A DNA stretch of 64,000 nt. It comes from VRUE01 sp963788975. Lineage in GTDB: Bacteria > Actinomycetota > Thermoleophilia > Solirubrobacterales > 70-9. The notes beneath the pieces were generated by a model. The model was not told the DNA's origin and searched no databases. It worked only from the letters and a program-made list of their open reading frames with translations. Positions 16,423 through 23,606 of this stretch are shown piece by piece (positions within the stretch are counted from its first letter, which is position 1; every line of letters starts with the position of its first letter). The translations under genes and the position numbers were made by a program. The DNA is taken from NCBI GenBank assembly GCA_963788975.1, contig CAWBIJ010000003.1:157233-221232 (forward strand), given 5' to 3'.

Positions 16423-17645
16423 CAGACGCTCACCAGCAGGCCGGTCAGGTAGAGGGCGAGGATGCCGATGAGGATGCCGGCGACCGATACCGGGTGCAGG
16501 TAGCGACCCTCGTCGTCGCGCATTGCCGGTGCGATCTGCACCACCACCCTGGCGATCGCGCCGACCCCGATGCCGAAGAGCAGGGCCGCGAGGCTGGGAT
16601 TGAAGGCCGCCGCGCCGATCCAGGCGCCGAGGACCGCCGGAGCGCCCGCGATCAGTCCCAGGACCGCGAGACGGCGAAGTCCAGGACGAGCGCTGGGGCC
16701 GTCCTCGCCCTCGCGCAGCGGCGCCACGATCGCCAGGCCCTCGGTGGTGTTGTGGATCGCGAAGCCGACCACCAGGAAGGCCCCCAGGGCGAGCGCCCCC
16801 GTGGCGTAGGCCGAGCCGATCGCCAGGCCCTCGCCGAGGTTGTGCAGCCCGATCCCGATAGCGACCAGCAGCGCCAGGTAGAGACCGGCGGCGGCGGCGC
16901 CGGCCGCCTCGCGACGACGCGCCAGGTAGGCATCGACCCCGGCCAGCGCCAGGTAGGCGGCAATGCCACCTGCGAAGACGAGCTCGCTGCCGCCGAAGGC
17001 GCCAGGCGCTTCGCCCGCGATCTCCAGCCCCTCGAGGCCCGCGTCGATCCCGAGGAAGGCGAGCAGCCCGACGGTGAAGGCGATCAATGCTCCGATCCAG
17101 CGCTCGCCGATGCGGCGCACGAAGGGGAGCCAGAGCATGCCGAGGCTGACCGGGATCACCCCCACGTAGATCCCCAGCAGCGCCATCAGGCCGTAGAAGC
17201 TCAGGTCCGCCTCGGGGGTTTCGGCGGCGACGTCAATCGCCGCGTCGATCGTCCCCCCGGTGGAGGTGAGGATGAAGATCTCGTAGGCCTCGCCTTCAAT
17301 CCAGGGGTATTCGATCCGCAGCGTGGTCGAGCCGAGCCGGGCGATCTCACGCCCCTCGCTAGTCGCAAACGGGGCAAAGGCGTCGTTGACTGCGACCTGG
17401 GCCACCTCGACCGGGTCGGGCCCGTCGTTGCGCAGGGTCAGCTCGATCTCGCCGGGACGCAGCACGGTGCGCTCGACCGAGACCTCCTCCACCGGAGGGC
17501 CGGTCCGCTCGCCAAGCCCCGGCCCGCCGAGCAGCGCGAAGGCGCCGATCGCGACCGCGATCAGGGCGAGCGGGATCAGGCCCAGGGCCCAGGCCGGCAG
17601 GCGGCTGCCGCGCCACTGCTCGGCTTGCGTTCCCGCCTCCATCAT
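16422..17645 (-). CDS. ZIP-family metal transporter
   Basis: A 407-residue membrane protein. The first 140 residues are one membrane segment and an extracytoplasmic beta domain (EEVSVERTVLRPGEIELTLRNDGPD) resembling a cupredoxin or CopC-like fold. The rest has about eight helices with the ZIP metal sites HNLGEG (about 269) and HNTTEG (about 299). ZIP proteins bring Zn2+, Fe2+ or Mn2+ into the cytosol. The extra outer domain is unusual and could hand over metal. It is translationally coupled to the oxidase upstream and the regulator downstream by 1-nt overlaps. The metal is not known; manganese or iron fits the partners. Confidence 0.85.
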   Translation of the reverse strand: MMEAGTQAEQWRGSRLPAWALGLIPLALIAVAIGAFALLGGPGLGERTGPPVEEVSVERTVLRPGEIELTLRNDGPDPVEVAQVAVNDAFAPFATSEGREIARLGSTTLRIEYPWIEGEAYEIFILTSTGGTIDAAIDVAAETPEADLSFYGLMALLGIYVGVIPVSLGMLWLPFVRRIGERWIGALIAFTVGLLAFLGIDAGLEGLEIAGEAPGAFGGSELVFAGGIAAYLALAGVDAYLARRREAAGAAAAGLYLALLVAIGIGLHNLGEGLAIGSAYATGALALGAFLVVGFAIHNTTEGLAIVAPLREGEDGPSARPGLRRLAVLGLIAGAPAVLGAWIGAAAFNPSLAALLFGIGVGAIARVVVQIAPAMRDDEGRYLHPVSVAGILIGILALYLTGLLVSV

Positions 17646-18784
17646 CAGGCGGGCGTCCCGCCGCCCCAGGGCAGCTTGCAGTAGGCGGCAGCCGCAGCCG
17701 CCGGAGTGAGCAGCGACGGGTTGCCGACGCGGAAGAACCCGGTCCAGCCCAGCTCGGCGAACTCGCTGACGTGGGCGTGGAACATGTAGTCGCCGTCGAA
17801 GGGGAACTTCAGCTCGAGGATCGACCTCTGGCCCTGGCCCTGGACGATCGTGTCGGTGAATTCGGCCGGCTCCAGCGAGGTGCCGGTGGGGTAGTGCTGG
17901 AAGAAGTTGGCGTGGACGTGGAACGAGTTCAGCGGGTCGTACTCGAGCACGTTGACCAGGTAGATCCGGACCAGCTCGTCGCGCGCCACCTGGATCGGGT
18001 CGTTGATGTAGTGGAAGCCGACCGTGTTAACGGCGTAGACCTCGTTGGCGAGGTCGAAATTGGTGTCGAAGCCGTTCATCACCATCACCATCTCGTCGGC
18101 TTCCGGGCGCCCCTTCTTCGGGTCGATGATGAAGGCGCCGTAGAGCCCGCGGGCGATGTGGGCGGCCAGCGGCGCTACGTGGCAGTGGTAGAGGTGGAGG
18201 CCGAACGGCTCAGCCTCGAATTCGTAGGAGAACGCTTCCCCGGGCTCGATCTGGCCGCCTCCCTGGCGCTCGCCGATCCCCGGCATGCCGTCCATCAGCG
18301 CCGGGTGGATGCCGTGGAAGTGCATCGTGTGTGGGTGGGGGGAGCCGTTGACGAAGCGGATCCGCAGCTTCTCCCCCTCACGGGCACGCAGGGTCGGCCC
18401 CGGGACGCGGCCGTTGTAGGTCCAGGCTTCGTACTTGACCCCCGGTGCGACTTCGATCTCCTTGTCGTGGGCGACGATCTCCCACTCGCGCAAGACGCGA
18501 CCGCTGGCGAGGCGCCGTGTTTTGCCGTAGTCGAAGTCGCGCAGCAGCTGGCTTGGGTTGAAGCCGTTGGCCCGGTGGTCGACGCTTCGCCCCGGGGCGA
18601 AGGTCGCGTGGGGGAAGCTCTGGTGGCCCATGTGAGAGGCCTTCCCGTCGGCGGCAGCGCCATGGGGCCCCTGAGCCAGGGAACTGCCACCACCGCGCTC
18701 GACCAGGGCGTTGAGGCCGGCGACCGCGGGAACAGTAGCCGCCGCTCCGAGCAGGCTACGCCGGCTGAGGCGTCGATCCTTCAT
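17645..18784 (-). CDS. Tat-exported two-domain-type multicopper oxidase
   Basis: A 379-residue oxidase. A twin-arginine signal (RRLSRRSLLGAAA) opens the protein, so it is exported folded. I chose the ATG of MKDRRLSRR because the 13 residues upstream spoil the signal. Copper ligands are visible in HTMHFHGIHP, LHLYHCHVAPLAAHI, NSFHVHANFF and YMFHAHVSEFAELG. The arrangement matches nitrite-reductase/two-domain oxidase relatives rather than CueO. It is first in the oxidase-ZIP-regulator operon, so it may oxidise Fe2+ or Mn2+ outside the cell before or against uptake. An acidic/His linker (SHMGHQSFPH) may also bind metal. Confidence 0.87.
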   Translation of the reverse strand: MKDRRLSRRSLLGAAATVPAVAGLNALVERGGGSSLAQGPHGAAADGKASHMGHQSFPHATFAPGRSVDHRANGFNPSQLLRDFDYGKTRRLASGRVLREWEIVAHDKEIEVAPGVKYEAWTYNGRVPGPTLRAREGEKLRIRFVNGSPHPHTMHFHGIHPALMDGMPGIGERQGGGQIEPGEAFSYEFEAEPFGLHLYHCHVAPLAAHIARGLYGAFIIDPKKGRPEADEMVMVMNGFDTNFDLANEVYAVNTVGFHYINDPIQVARDELVRIYLVNVLEYDPLNSFHVHANFFQHYPTGTSLEPAEFTDTIVQGQGQRSILELKFPFDGDYMFHAHVSEFAELGWTGFFRVGNPSLLTPAAAAAAYCKLPWGGGTPA

Positions 18785-18803
18785 CGCTGAGATTTTGACA
18801 CAT

Positions 18804-18830
18804 CTAAAAGACGTTTTAGGCAAATCTAAA
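18804..18830 (-). promoter_or_regulatory. candidate DtxR-type operator of the metal operon
   Basis: Twenty bases upstream of the oxidase start lie overlapping inverted repeats built from CTAAA/TTTAG half-sites. CTAAAA-GACG-TTTTAG occupies 18804-18819 and TTTTAG-GCAA-ATCTAAA occupies 18814-18830. Such TTTAG-type repeats are typical of operators of DtxR/MntR-family repressors, and the operon encodes one. The last bases overlap the target duplication of the adjoining transposon. Confidence 0.6.
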
Positions 18831-18835
18831 TCTGC

Positions 18836-18860
18836 GGGGCTTATTTACTTGACAAACCCA
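18836..18860 (+). repeat. left terminal inverted repeat
   Basis: 25-bp left end of the transposon, starting GGGG. Its inner 12 bases, TTGACAAACCCA, match the right end exactly in inverted form. The outer 8-bp duplication AAATCTGC lies at 18828-18835. Confidence 0.85.
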
Positions 18861-18991
18861 GCCTCTGAAAAGCGCTGGACATAGACGCTTTTCCTGATTT
18901 CAAGGGAAAAGTCCGGTCTGTAGAAACGGGCGAATTTCGGCCCGAAATCCATCCCGCCAGCGGGCTACGGTCGCCGCCTATTGCATAAAGC

Positions 18992-19022
18992 GCCCCCCGC
19001 GCAGCGCGAACTGCCGGGGGGC
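18992..19022. promoter_or_regulatory. G/C hairpin ahead of the first passenger gene
   Basis: An 8-bp perfect stem (GCCCCCCG at 18992 with CGGGGGGC at 19015) lies 25 nt before the ATG at 19047. About 60 nt upstream is a 15-bp palindrome of the ATTTCGG/CCGAAAT type. These may be an attenuator-like hairpin and an operator for the XRE regulator encoded next; both are inferences from symmetry and position. Confidence 0.35.
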
Positions 19023-19046
19023 TGGCACCGAAAGGACTAGCTTCCG

Positions 19047-19292
19047 ATGCAGACCAACCCTAGCCCGCGCTGTGAGCGCGAGGACGCGGCCGTTCAGCGC
19101 GCCGTTCTAAGCCTCGTCCTCGCTGCGCATCCGAAGTCTCTAACGATCCCCGGCCTGTCCCTTGAGTTCGACTGCGGCGATGCCGTAGAGCGCGCCGTAG
19201 TCGCTCTCGTCGGCGTCGGCCTCCTCGACTGCGGTGGAATCTCAATTCGGCCAAGTGCCGCCGCGCTCCACTTCGACCGGCTCGGCCTATGA
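19047..19292 (+). CDS. small hypothetical transposon passenger
   Basis: An 81-residue protein with AAAGGA 12 nt before its ATG. It overlaps the downstream XRE gene by 4 nt (ATGA), which supports a real translated pair. The sequence has a helical middle (DAAVQRAVLSLVLAAHP) and a two-helix-strand pattern (AVERAVVALVGVGLLDCGG) that hints at a winged-helix fold, but I do not recognise a family. It may be the partner of the regulator. Confidence 0.55.
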   Translation: MQTNPSPRCEREDAAVQRAVLSLVLAAHPKSLTIPGLSLEFDCGDAVERAVVALVGVGLLDCGGISIRPSAAALHFDRLGL

Positions 19293-19552
19293 CCGTCGCG
19301 GAGCAGTTCGGCACGAACCTCCGCGACTGCCGAAAACGGGTCGGCCTGTCTCAGGAAGAGACGGCCGTTCGCGCCTCACTCCATCGGACGGCTGTGGGGC
19401 AGATCGAGCGATCCGAACGGGTCTGCCGCGTTGACACTCTCGTCAAGCTGGCCGGGGCGCTTGGAGTTCCGCCAGCCGAGCTGCTGGACGGCCTCGAATG
19501 GGAGCCGGGCGGGACGCGGCTGGGTCGATTTGAGTTGGGGGAAGAGGGCTAA
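19289..19552 (+). CDS. XRE-family HTH regulator
   Basis: An 87-residue protein with a Cro/C1-type helix-turn-helix over residues 7-62: FGTNLRDCRKRVGLSQEETA, then HRTAVGQIERSERV and TLVKLAGALGVPPAELLDG. The SQEE and IE..ER signatures are clear. It probably represses its own transcript or other genes of the element. Its start overlaps the preceding small gene, and its stop overlaps the stop of a short gene on the other strand. Confidence 0.85.
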   Translation: MTVAEQFGTNLRDCRKRVGLSQEETAVRASLHRTAVGQIERSERVCRVDTLVKLAGALGVPPAELLDGLEWEPGGTRLGRFELGEEG

Positions 19553-19701
19553 ACGCCCGGGCGGGACTTCTTGGGCGACTTCTTCTTGGGCGACTTCTTC
19601 TCGCCCGGCGCTACCTCCAGGGCCGCCTTCACTGCGTCCTCGAAGGGAAGGGGTATTCGGAGCTTGTCGCCGTTGCGCCCGTGGGGGTTCCTGGGAGGCA
19701 C
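19549..19701 (-). CDS. small lysine-rich hypothetical protein
   Basis: About 50 residues, with a probable GTG start (a longer frame upstream does not look like protein). It contains KLRIPLPFEDAVKAALEV followed by a basic tail of repeated KKSPKK units. Short proteins of the form PLPFEDALKALL plus a basic tail recur as stand-alone hypotheticals in bacteria. Start choice is weak because GGAGG directly abuts the GTG. Convergent with the XRE gene. Confidence 0.45.
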   Translation of the reverse strand: MPPRNPHGRNGDKLRIPLPFEDAVKAALEVAPGEKKSPKKKSPKKSRPGV

Positions 19702-19921
19702 CCTCCAAGGGTAGCTGGCGGTGGCAACGAAAAGGCCGAAGCGAGGCGCTGAGCCCACGCTTCGGCCGAATCCCGTGCTACCGAGATCCCCATAATAGTA
19801 CCCGGAATCCAGGCGGCAAAACATGAAGAAACGCGGCGTTTTGTTGCGCTTTGAGGGCGTGAAACGTCGTGAAACGCTTGATGTGGCTGCCCACCCTAAG
19901 GCGCGAAGGTGGGGAAGACGA

Positions 19922-19948
19922 TTGTGGTCGTCCACACTGTCGTATACT
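19922..19948 (+). promoter_or_regulatory. candidate promoter/operator for the DUF5343-like gene
   Basis: A TATACT at 19943-19948 could be a -10 box with TTGTGG at 19922-19927 (15-bp spacing, short). Between them lies TGTGG-TCGT-CCACA, a 14-bp inverted repeat at 19923-19936 that could bind a dimeric regulator such as the XRE protein. The stretch from 19702 to 20035 shows no other gene. Confidence 0.4.
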
Positions 19949-20035
19949 CTGCCAGTGGAAGCATGAGGGAATCGTCAATCCCCGTGCTTTTGAGTTTCAT
20001 CGAATCCGTGCTACAGCAGTTTGGAGGGTTACGAG

Positions 20036-20707
20036 ATGGAGACTTCAGCTACCGAGACTAGGCCCCCCTGGGGCGGGTTTCAGACCTTTTGGAACCTCCT
20101 TCAGCAGATGCATGAGCACCGCCCGGTTCCGCAGGTCCTGGACCGGGCGGTGATGGGCAACAGGGGCGGCAGTGCCCGAACCGAGCTTTACGTCGCGCTT
20201 CGGTTCTTCGGCCTCATGGACGCCGAGAAGAAGCCGACGCCGGTCCTTCTCGAGCTAGTCGAGGCCCCGACCCCGGAGAACTTCCGGGGCTTGGTCGAGA
20301 GCCGGTACAAGCAGGTGATCGACCTTGACCTCACCACCGCGACGCCGAGCCAGGTCGGCGAGTGCCTCGCCCAGATCGGATCTACCCCCAGCACCGTCGG
20401 CAGGGCGCGGACCTTCTTCCTGAAAGCCGCCGAACTCGTCGGGATCCAGGTGGGCAAAACCCTGCTCACCACTCCCAGCCCGCCTCGGAAACGGACGGCA
20501 AGGAAAGCCCGCAAAAACAATACGCAGGACCCGTCGCCCCCGCCTCCGCCGACGCGAACGTTGCCGACCATCATCGAGGGCTTGGTCGAGCGCCTGCCGG
20601 CGAATGGGGAGACCTGGAACCACGAGGACGCCGAAGAGTGGCTGGCCCTTGCCCGCCCTGCTCTCGCCTTCTCCTACGGCTTCAACTACGAGAAGCGGAA
20701 CGAGTGA
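20036..20707 (+). CDS. DUF5343-like protein, transposon passenger
   Basis: A 223-residue protein starting at the ATG of METSATE, 9 nt after GGAGGG. The first 150 residues resemble DUF5343 proteins: FWNLLQQMHEHRPVPQVLDR, then GNRGGSARTELYVALRFFGLMD and FFLKAAELVGI near the end of the domain. These proteins look like winged-helix/SAM-like regulators of unknown role. A Pro/Lys-rich linker (residues about 150-180) leads to a C-terminal helix pair. It is an accessory gene carried by the transposon; no function can be stated. Confidence 0.6.
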   Translation: METSATETRPPWGGFQTFWNLLQQMHEHRPVPQVLDRAVMGNRGGSARTELYVALRFFGLMDAEKKPTPVLLELVEAPTPENFRGLVESRYKQVIDLDLTTATPSQVGECLAQIGSTPSTVGRARTFFLKAAELVGIQVGKTLLTTPSPPRKRTARKARKNNTQDPSPPPPPTRTLPTIIEGLVERLPANGETWNHEDAEEWLALARPALAFSYGFNYEKRNE

Positions 20708-20745
20708 TGCAGATAGACGCGTAGTCGACCCGCCCTTTAGCGGCG

Positions 20746-20834
20746 GCCCAAAAGGGCCATGTTCGGGCGCGGCGGGCGACGTTAAAACACCCGCTCCGGC
20801 CTGGAAGCTTTGCGAGGCACCTGGCCGGAGCGGG
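20746..20834. repeat. inverted repeats between two passenger genes
   Basis: GGCCC-AAAA-GGGCC starts near 20746 (a small terminator-like hairpin). A second, 12-bp perfect inverted repeat, CCCGCTCCGGCC at 20790-20801 with GGCCGGAGCGGG at 20823-20834, encloses 21 nt. The 199-nt gap holding them has no gene. They could end the DUF5343-like transcript or form a structured RNA. Confidence 0.5.
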
Positions 20835-20906
20835 CCGACACTACTCAGCAAATTCTACCGGCAAAGCACCAGGGGGCTTAGAAGATGCCTCCCTTGCAAG
20901 GACGGC

Positions 20907-21428
20907 ATGCCCGGCTCGACCCAGCCCCAATCAACAGGCTCGCGTAGGACCATCCATGTAGAGGGCGGAAGGTCTCTAGGCAAGCGGAAGACCCGAATCA
21001 CGGTTGATCGCTGGCCCGGTCATGGATCGCGTGGCTTTCGAGTCTCGACGACCGAACGCGCTGACCACGGACGCCAGTTGGTCGCCATCGGCTATGCCAA
21101 CTTCAAGCAGGATGAACAGCTCGGGGAAGCCGTTCTGCACATACCGAGCAGACGCGAGCCTTCTTTGCTGATCACGGACCTTCATATGTCGCAGGACGCT
21201 GTTTCAGAGGATCAGCGCGATGCGGCGCTCGGTTTGATCGCCTGCGCCCTCGATGTGGCCGCGGAGCTGAAATCGAAGCTCAAGGTTGGAGACGGATGTT
21301 TGGAGTGGCGCGTGTCCAGCGCGAAGGCCAAAGCCGCCGAAGAGCTAGCAAAGGGCTTCAAGCCCATTGATCCCACGAGCAAGCGAGCCAAGCGCCTTCG
21401 CGGCCAGACCCAACTGCGACGCTGCTAG
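20907..21428 (+). CDS. hypothetical transposon passenger protein
   Basis: A 173-residue basic protein. The ATG at 20907 has AAGGA 6 nt upstream; the longer frame before it crosses the inverted-repeat region and is not protein-like. The middle (RQLVAIGYANFKQDEQLGEAVLHIP) looks like paired beta strands, followed by a helical AALGLIACALDVAAELKSKL and a basic C-terminus. I do not recognise a family. There is no signal or membrane segment. Confidence 0.5.
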   Translation: MPGSTQPQSTGSRRTIHVEGGRSLGKRKTRITVDRWPGHGSRGFRVSTTERADHGRQLVAIGYANFKQDEQLGEAVLHIPSRREPSLLITDLHMSQDAVSEDQRDAALGLIACALDVAAELKSKLKVGDGCLEWRVSSAKAKAAEELAKGFKPIDPTSKRAKRLRGQTQLRRC

Positions 21429-21625
21429 AAGCTGGAAGGCAAGTTTCGCTCGGACTTGGGAAGTCGATCCCAAGCGGCAAGGGAACCCTGAACGAACTCT
21501 TGGCTTCTAGAGCTCATATGCGGAAGTCCCTCAAGAAGCTGGCTTTGGCGCGCAGCACTATTCCGCTCGCGTTCCGAGCGGTCTGTGGGTCGAATTGAGA
21601 TAAGACTCGTCAGCCAACGAATCAT
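21425..21625 (-). CDS. possible small protein, low confidence
   Basis: A 66-residue frame with a good AAGGAG 8 nt before its ATG. It ends overlapping the stop of the preceding gene on the other strand. The sequence is basic and low in hydrophobics (SERERNSAARQSQLLEGLPH) with no recognised domain. The region 21429-21729 is otherwise empty and less GC-rich than its surroundings. Confidence 0.3.
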   Translation of the reverse strand: MIRWLTSLISIRPTDRSERERNSAARQSQLLEGLPHMSSRSQEFVQGSLAAWDRLPKSERNLPSSF

Positions 21626-21729
21626 GTTGCTTCTCCTTGCCTCGGTGCTCAGGCTACCCGTTTTTCCAGATATGTCTAGGTCTGACGCGGGAAAAGACTT
21701 GCACTTACTGGCTGCTTGGCATGGCTAGG

Positions 21730-22553
21730 TTACGCCCGTTCTTGCCGACCGCGAGGAGATGTTGCGCGATAGGTCAGACGCTTGCCCTCCGCCATCTGGA
21801 GGGCCGCGATCGTTCGGGCTGAGTCTGTGAGGCCGCGGCGGTTGTAGCGGAAGTCAAACTCGCCCAGGTAGCGGTCCAGGTGGGCGCGGGATACGTGGTG
21901 GTAGACCCCGTTGATGCCGCGCTTGAGAATCGAGAAGTAGCCCTCGACGGTATTGACGTGGACGTCGCCCACGGCGTATTCGCCTTGGCTACGCGCTGCG
22001 AGCGCACACGGCCGCCGCGTTCCACGAGGGATAGGACAGGGGCCTTGGTCTTCAGGCCGTCCTTCTGAGGCGGGCGTCCTCGCGTCTCTTTGCCGTGCAT
22101 GTTTTTGCGCTTGCCGCCGATGTAGGTCTCGTCAGCCTCCACGACCCCTGAGAGCTTCTCCGCGAAGGCTGGCTCTTTCATCGCCTCACGAATGCGGTGG
22201 AACATGAACCAGGCGGTCTTGTAGGTGACGTCGAGCATCCGGTGCAGCTGGTGGGCGCTCATGCCCTTCTTGGAGGAGCAGAGCAGATAGAAGGCCGCGA
22301 GCCACTTGTTCAGGGGAACGTGGCTGGACTCGAAGATCGTCCCGACCATCACCGAGAACTGTTTGCGGCAAGCTCGGCACTTCCAGACCCGGCGCTGCTT
22401 GAGGCTCTTGCCTTTCAGCAGGTAGGGCTCCCGCTCGGCCTCGCCGCACTTGGGGCAGACGACGCCGGATGGCCAGCGAACCGACTCCAGGTATTCGGCA
22501 GCCGCCACCGGATCGATGAAGCGGGGGTCGATGAGGGAGAGATCGTTGGCCAT
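21730..22553 (-). pseudogene. IS1595-family transposase with internal deletion
   Basis: The N-terminal part is intact: a Zn-ribbon (CPKCGEAE, then CRACRKQF), the helix KWLAAFYLLCSSKKGMSAHQL, and VVEADETYIGGKRK carrying the first catalytic aspartate. After RSQRVAKA, near 21975, the frame leaves the family. The C-terminus resumes in another frame at EYAVGDVHVNTVEGYFSIL and ends at 21730 with the usual LDRYLGEFDFRYNRR. Compared with typical members, some 40 residues containing the second catalytic Asp are missing, and the junction is out of frame. The element is therefore not self-mobile. Confidence 0.88.
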
Positions 22554-22576
22554 GCAATGAACCTACCTGGCCAAAG

Positions 22577-22601
22577 TGGGTTTGTCAAATATATAATTCC
22601 C
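22577..22601 (-). repeat. right terminal inverted repeat with outward -10 box
   Basis: 25-bp right end of the transposon, the inverted match of 18836-18860. It contains an exact TATAAT at 22592-22597 reading outward, about 45 nt before the start of the ygfZ-like gene. The target duplication follows at 22602-22609. Confidence 0.8.
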
Positions 22602-22640
22602 AAATCTGCAGCCATCGTCACCTTCTTAGAATCCGTGGGG

Positions 22641-23594
22641 ATGACCGAGGTGGCGACGGTGGAGATCGATGCCCAGTACCGGCAGCTGCGCGAGGAGTGC
22701 GGGCTGCTTGATCGCTCGGCGCGGGGCATGCTGCTGGTCACCGGTCCCGAGGCGGCCGAGTACCTGCAGGGGCAACTGACCAGCGACGTCGAGGCGCTGG
22801 CGCCGGGTGAGGGCAGCTATGCGGCCCTGCTCGACCGCAAGGGCCACATGCAGGCCGACATGCGAGTGCTGCGTCTCTCGCCGGAGGAGATCTGGATCGA
22901 CACCGAGCCGGAGGCGCTCGAGACCGCGCGGCGGCATCTCGAGATGTACAAGATCGGCCGCGAGGTCGAGGTCACCGACGCAGGCGCCGAGCGGGCGCTT
23001 CTCTCCCTGATCGGACCGCGTAGCGCCGAGATCGCCACCACTCCCCCGCTTCCCCCTTACCGCTGCGAGCGGCTGACGGCGCACGGCATCGAGTGTCTCG
23101 CGGTCGGCACCGGCGAGGGGATCGACCTGATCGCCGCCGCGGACGATGCCGAGCGCCTGCGAGAGGCGCTGGTCGCGGCCGGCGCCCCCGAAGTCGTTCC
23201 CGAGGTGGCGGAGATCCTGCGGATCGAGGAGGGCAGGCCGCGCTTCGGCGCCGAGATGGGTCCGCAGACGATGCCGGCCGAGGCCGGCATCGTCGAGGCC
23301 GCAGTGAGCTTCACCAAGGGCTGCTACATCGGCCAGGAGCCGGTCGCTCGCCTCCACTACAAGGGCCGCCCGAACCGGCGCCTGCGCGGGCTGAGGCTGA
23401 GCGCTCCGGCGGCGCCCGGAACGCCCCTGCGACTCGGCGAGAAGGAGGTCGGCCAGGTCGGCAGTTCCTGCCTCTCCCCCGCGCTTGGTCAGCTCGGGCT
23501 GGCGATCGTCCGCCGCGAGGCGGAGCCCGGCGATGAGCTCGCCGTAGGTGAAGATGGCGTTACGGCGCGCGTGGTCGACTTGCCCTTCGGTTAG
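22641..23594 (+). CDS. ygfZ: folate-binding YgfZ/GcvT-like protein
   Basis: A 317-residue aminomethyltransferase-fold protein. The family signature KGCYIGQE is at about residue 226, followed by LHYKGRPNRRLRGL. The N-terminus (EECGLLDRSARGMLLVTGPEAAEYLQGQLTSDV) matches YgfZ. YgfZ proteins use tetrahydrofolate to help assemble or repair certain iron-sulfur clusters. I took the ATG at 22641 as start. Its natural promoter region was split from the oxidase operon by the transposon, and the right end of that element may now supply a promoter. Confidence 0.88.
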   Translation: MTEVATVEIDAQYRQLREECGLLDRSARGMLLVTGPEAAEYLQGQLTSDVEALAPGEGSYAALLDRKGHMQADMRVLRLSPEEIWIDTEPEALETARRHLEMYKIGREVEVTDAGAERALLSLIGPRSAEIATTPPLPPYRCERLTAHGIECLAVGTGEGIDLIAAADDAERLREALVAAGAPEVVPEVAEILRIEEGRPRFGAEMGPQTMPAEAGIVEAAVSFTKGCYIGQEPVARLHYKGRPNRRLRGLRLSAPAAPGTPLRLGEKEVGQVGSSCLSPALGQLGLAIVRREAEPGDELAVGEDGVTARVVDLPFG

Positions 23595-23606
23595 ATTCTC
23601 GCCGCG

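Larger units (their letters stand above)
18836..22601. mobile_element. IS1595-type transposon with passenger genes
   Basis: A 3,766-bp element bounded by 25-bp inverted repeats (18836-18860 and 22577-22601; 21 of 25 match, inner 12 perfect: TTGACAAACCCA) and flanked by the 8-bp direct repeat AAATCTGC (18828-18835, 22602-22609). Eight-base duplications and GGG-starting ends agree with the IS1595 family. A transposase of that family sits just inside the right end but is disabled. Inside are several genes unrelated to transposition. The family is known to include members with passengers. Joining the flanks across one copy of the duplication rebuilds a plain intergenic region between the oxidase operon and the ygfZ-like gene. 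Confidence 0.85.

Noticed and set aside
18849..18854. TTGACA in the left transposon end as a -35 box for the first passenger gene
   Set aside because: It lies about 200 nt from that start codon, and no -10 hexamer follows at 16-18 bp.
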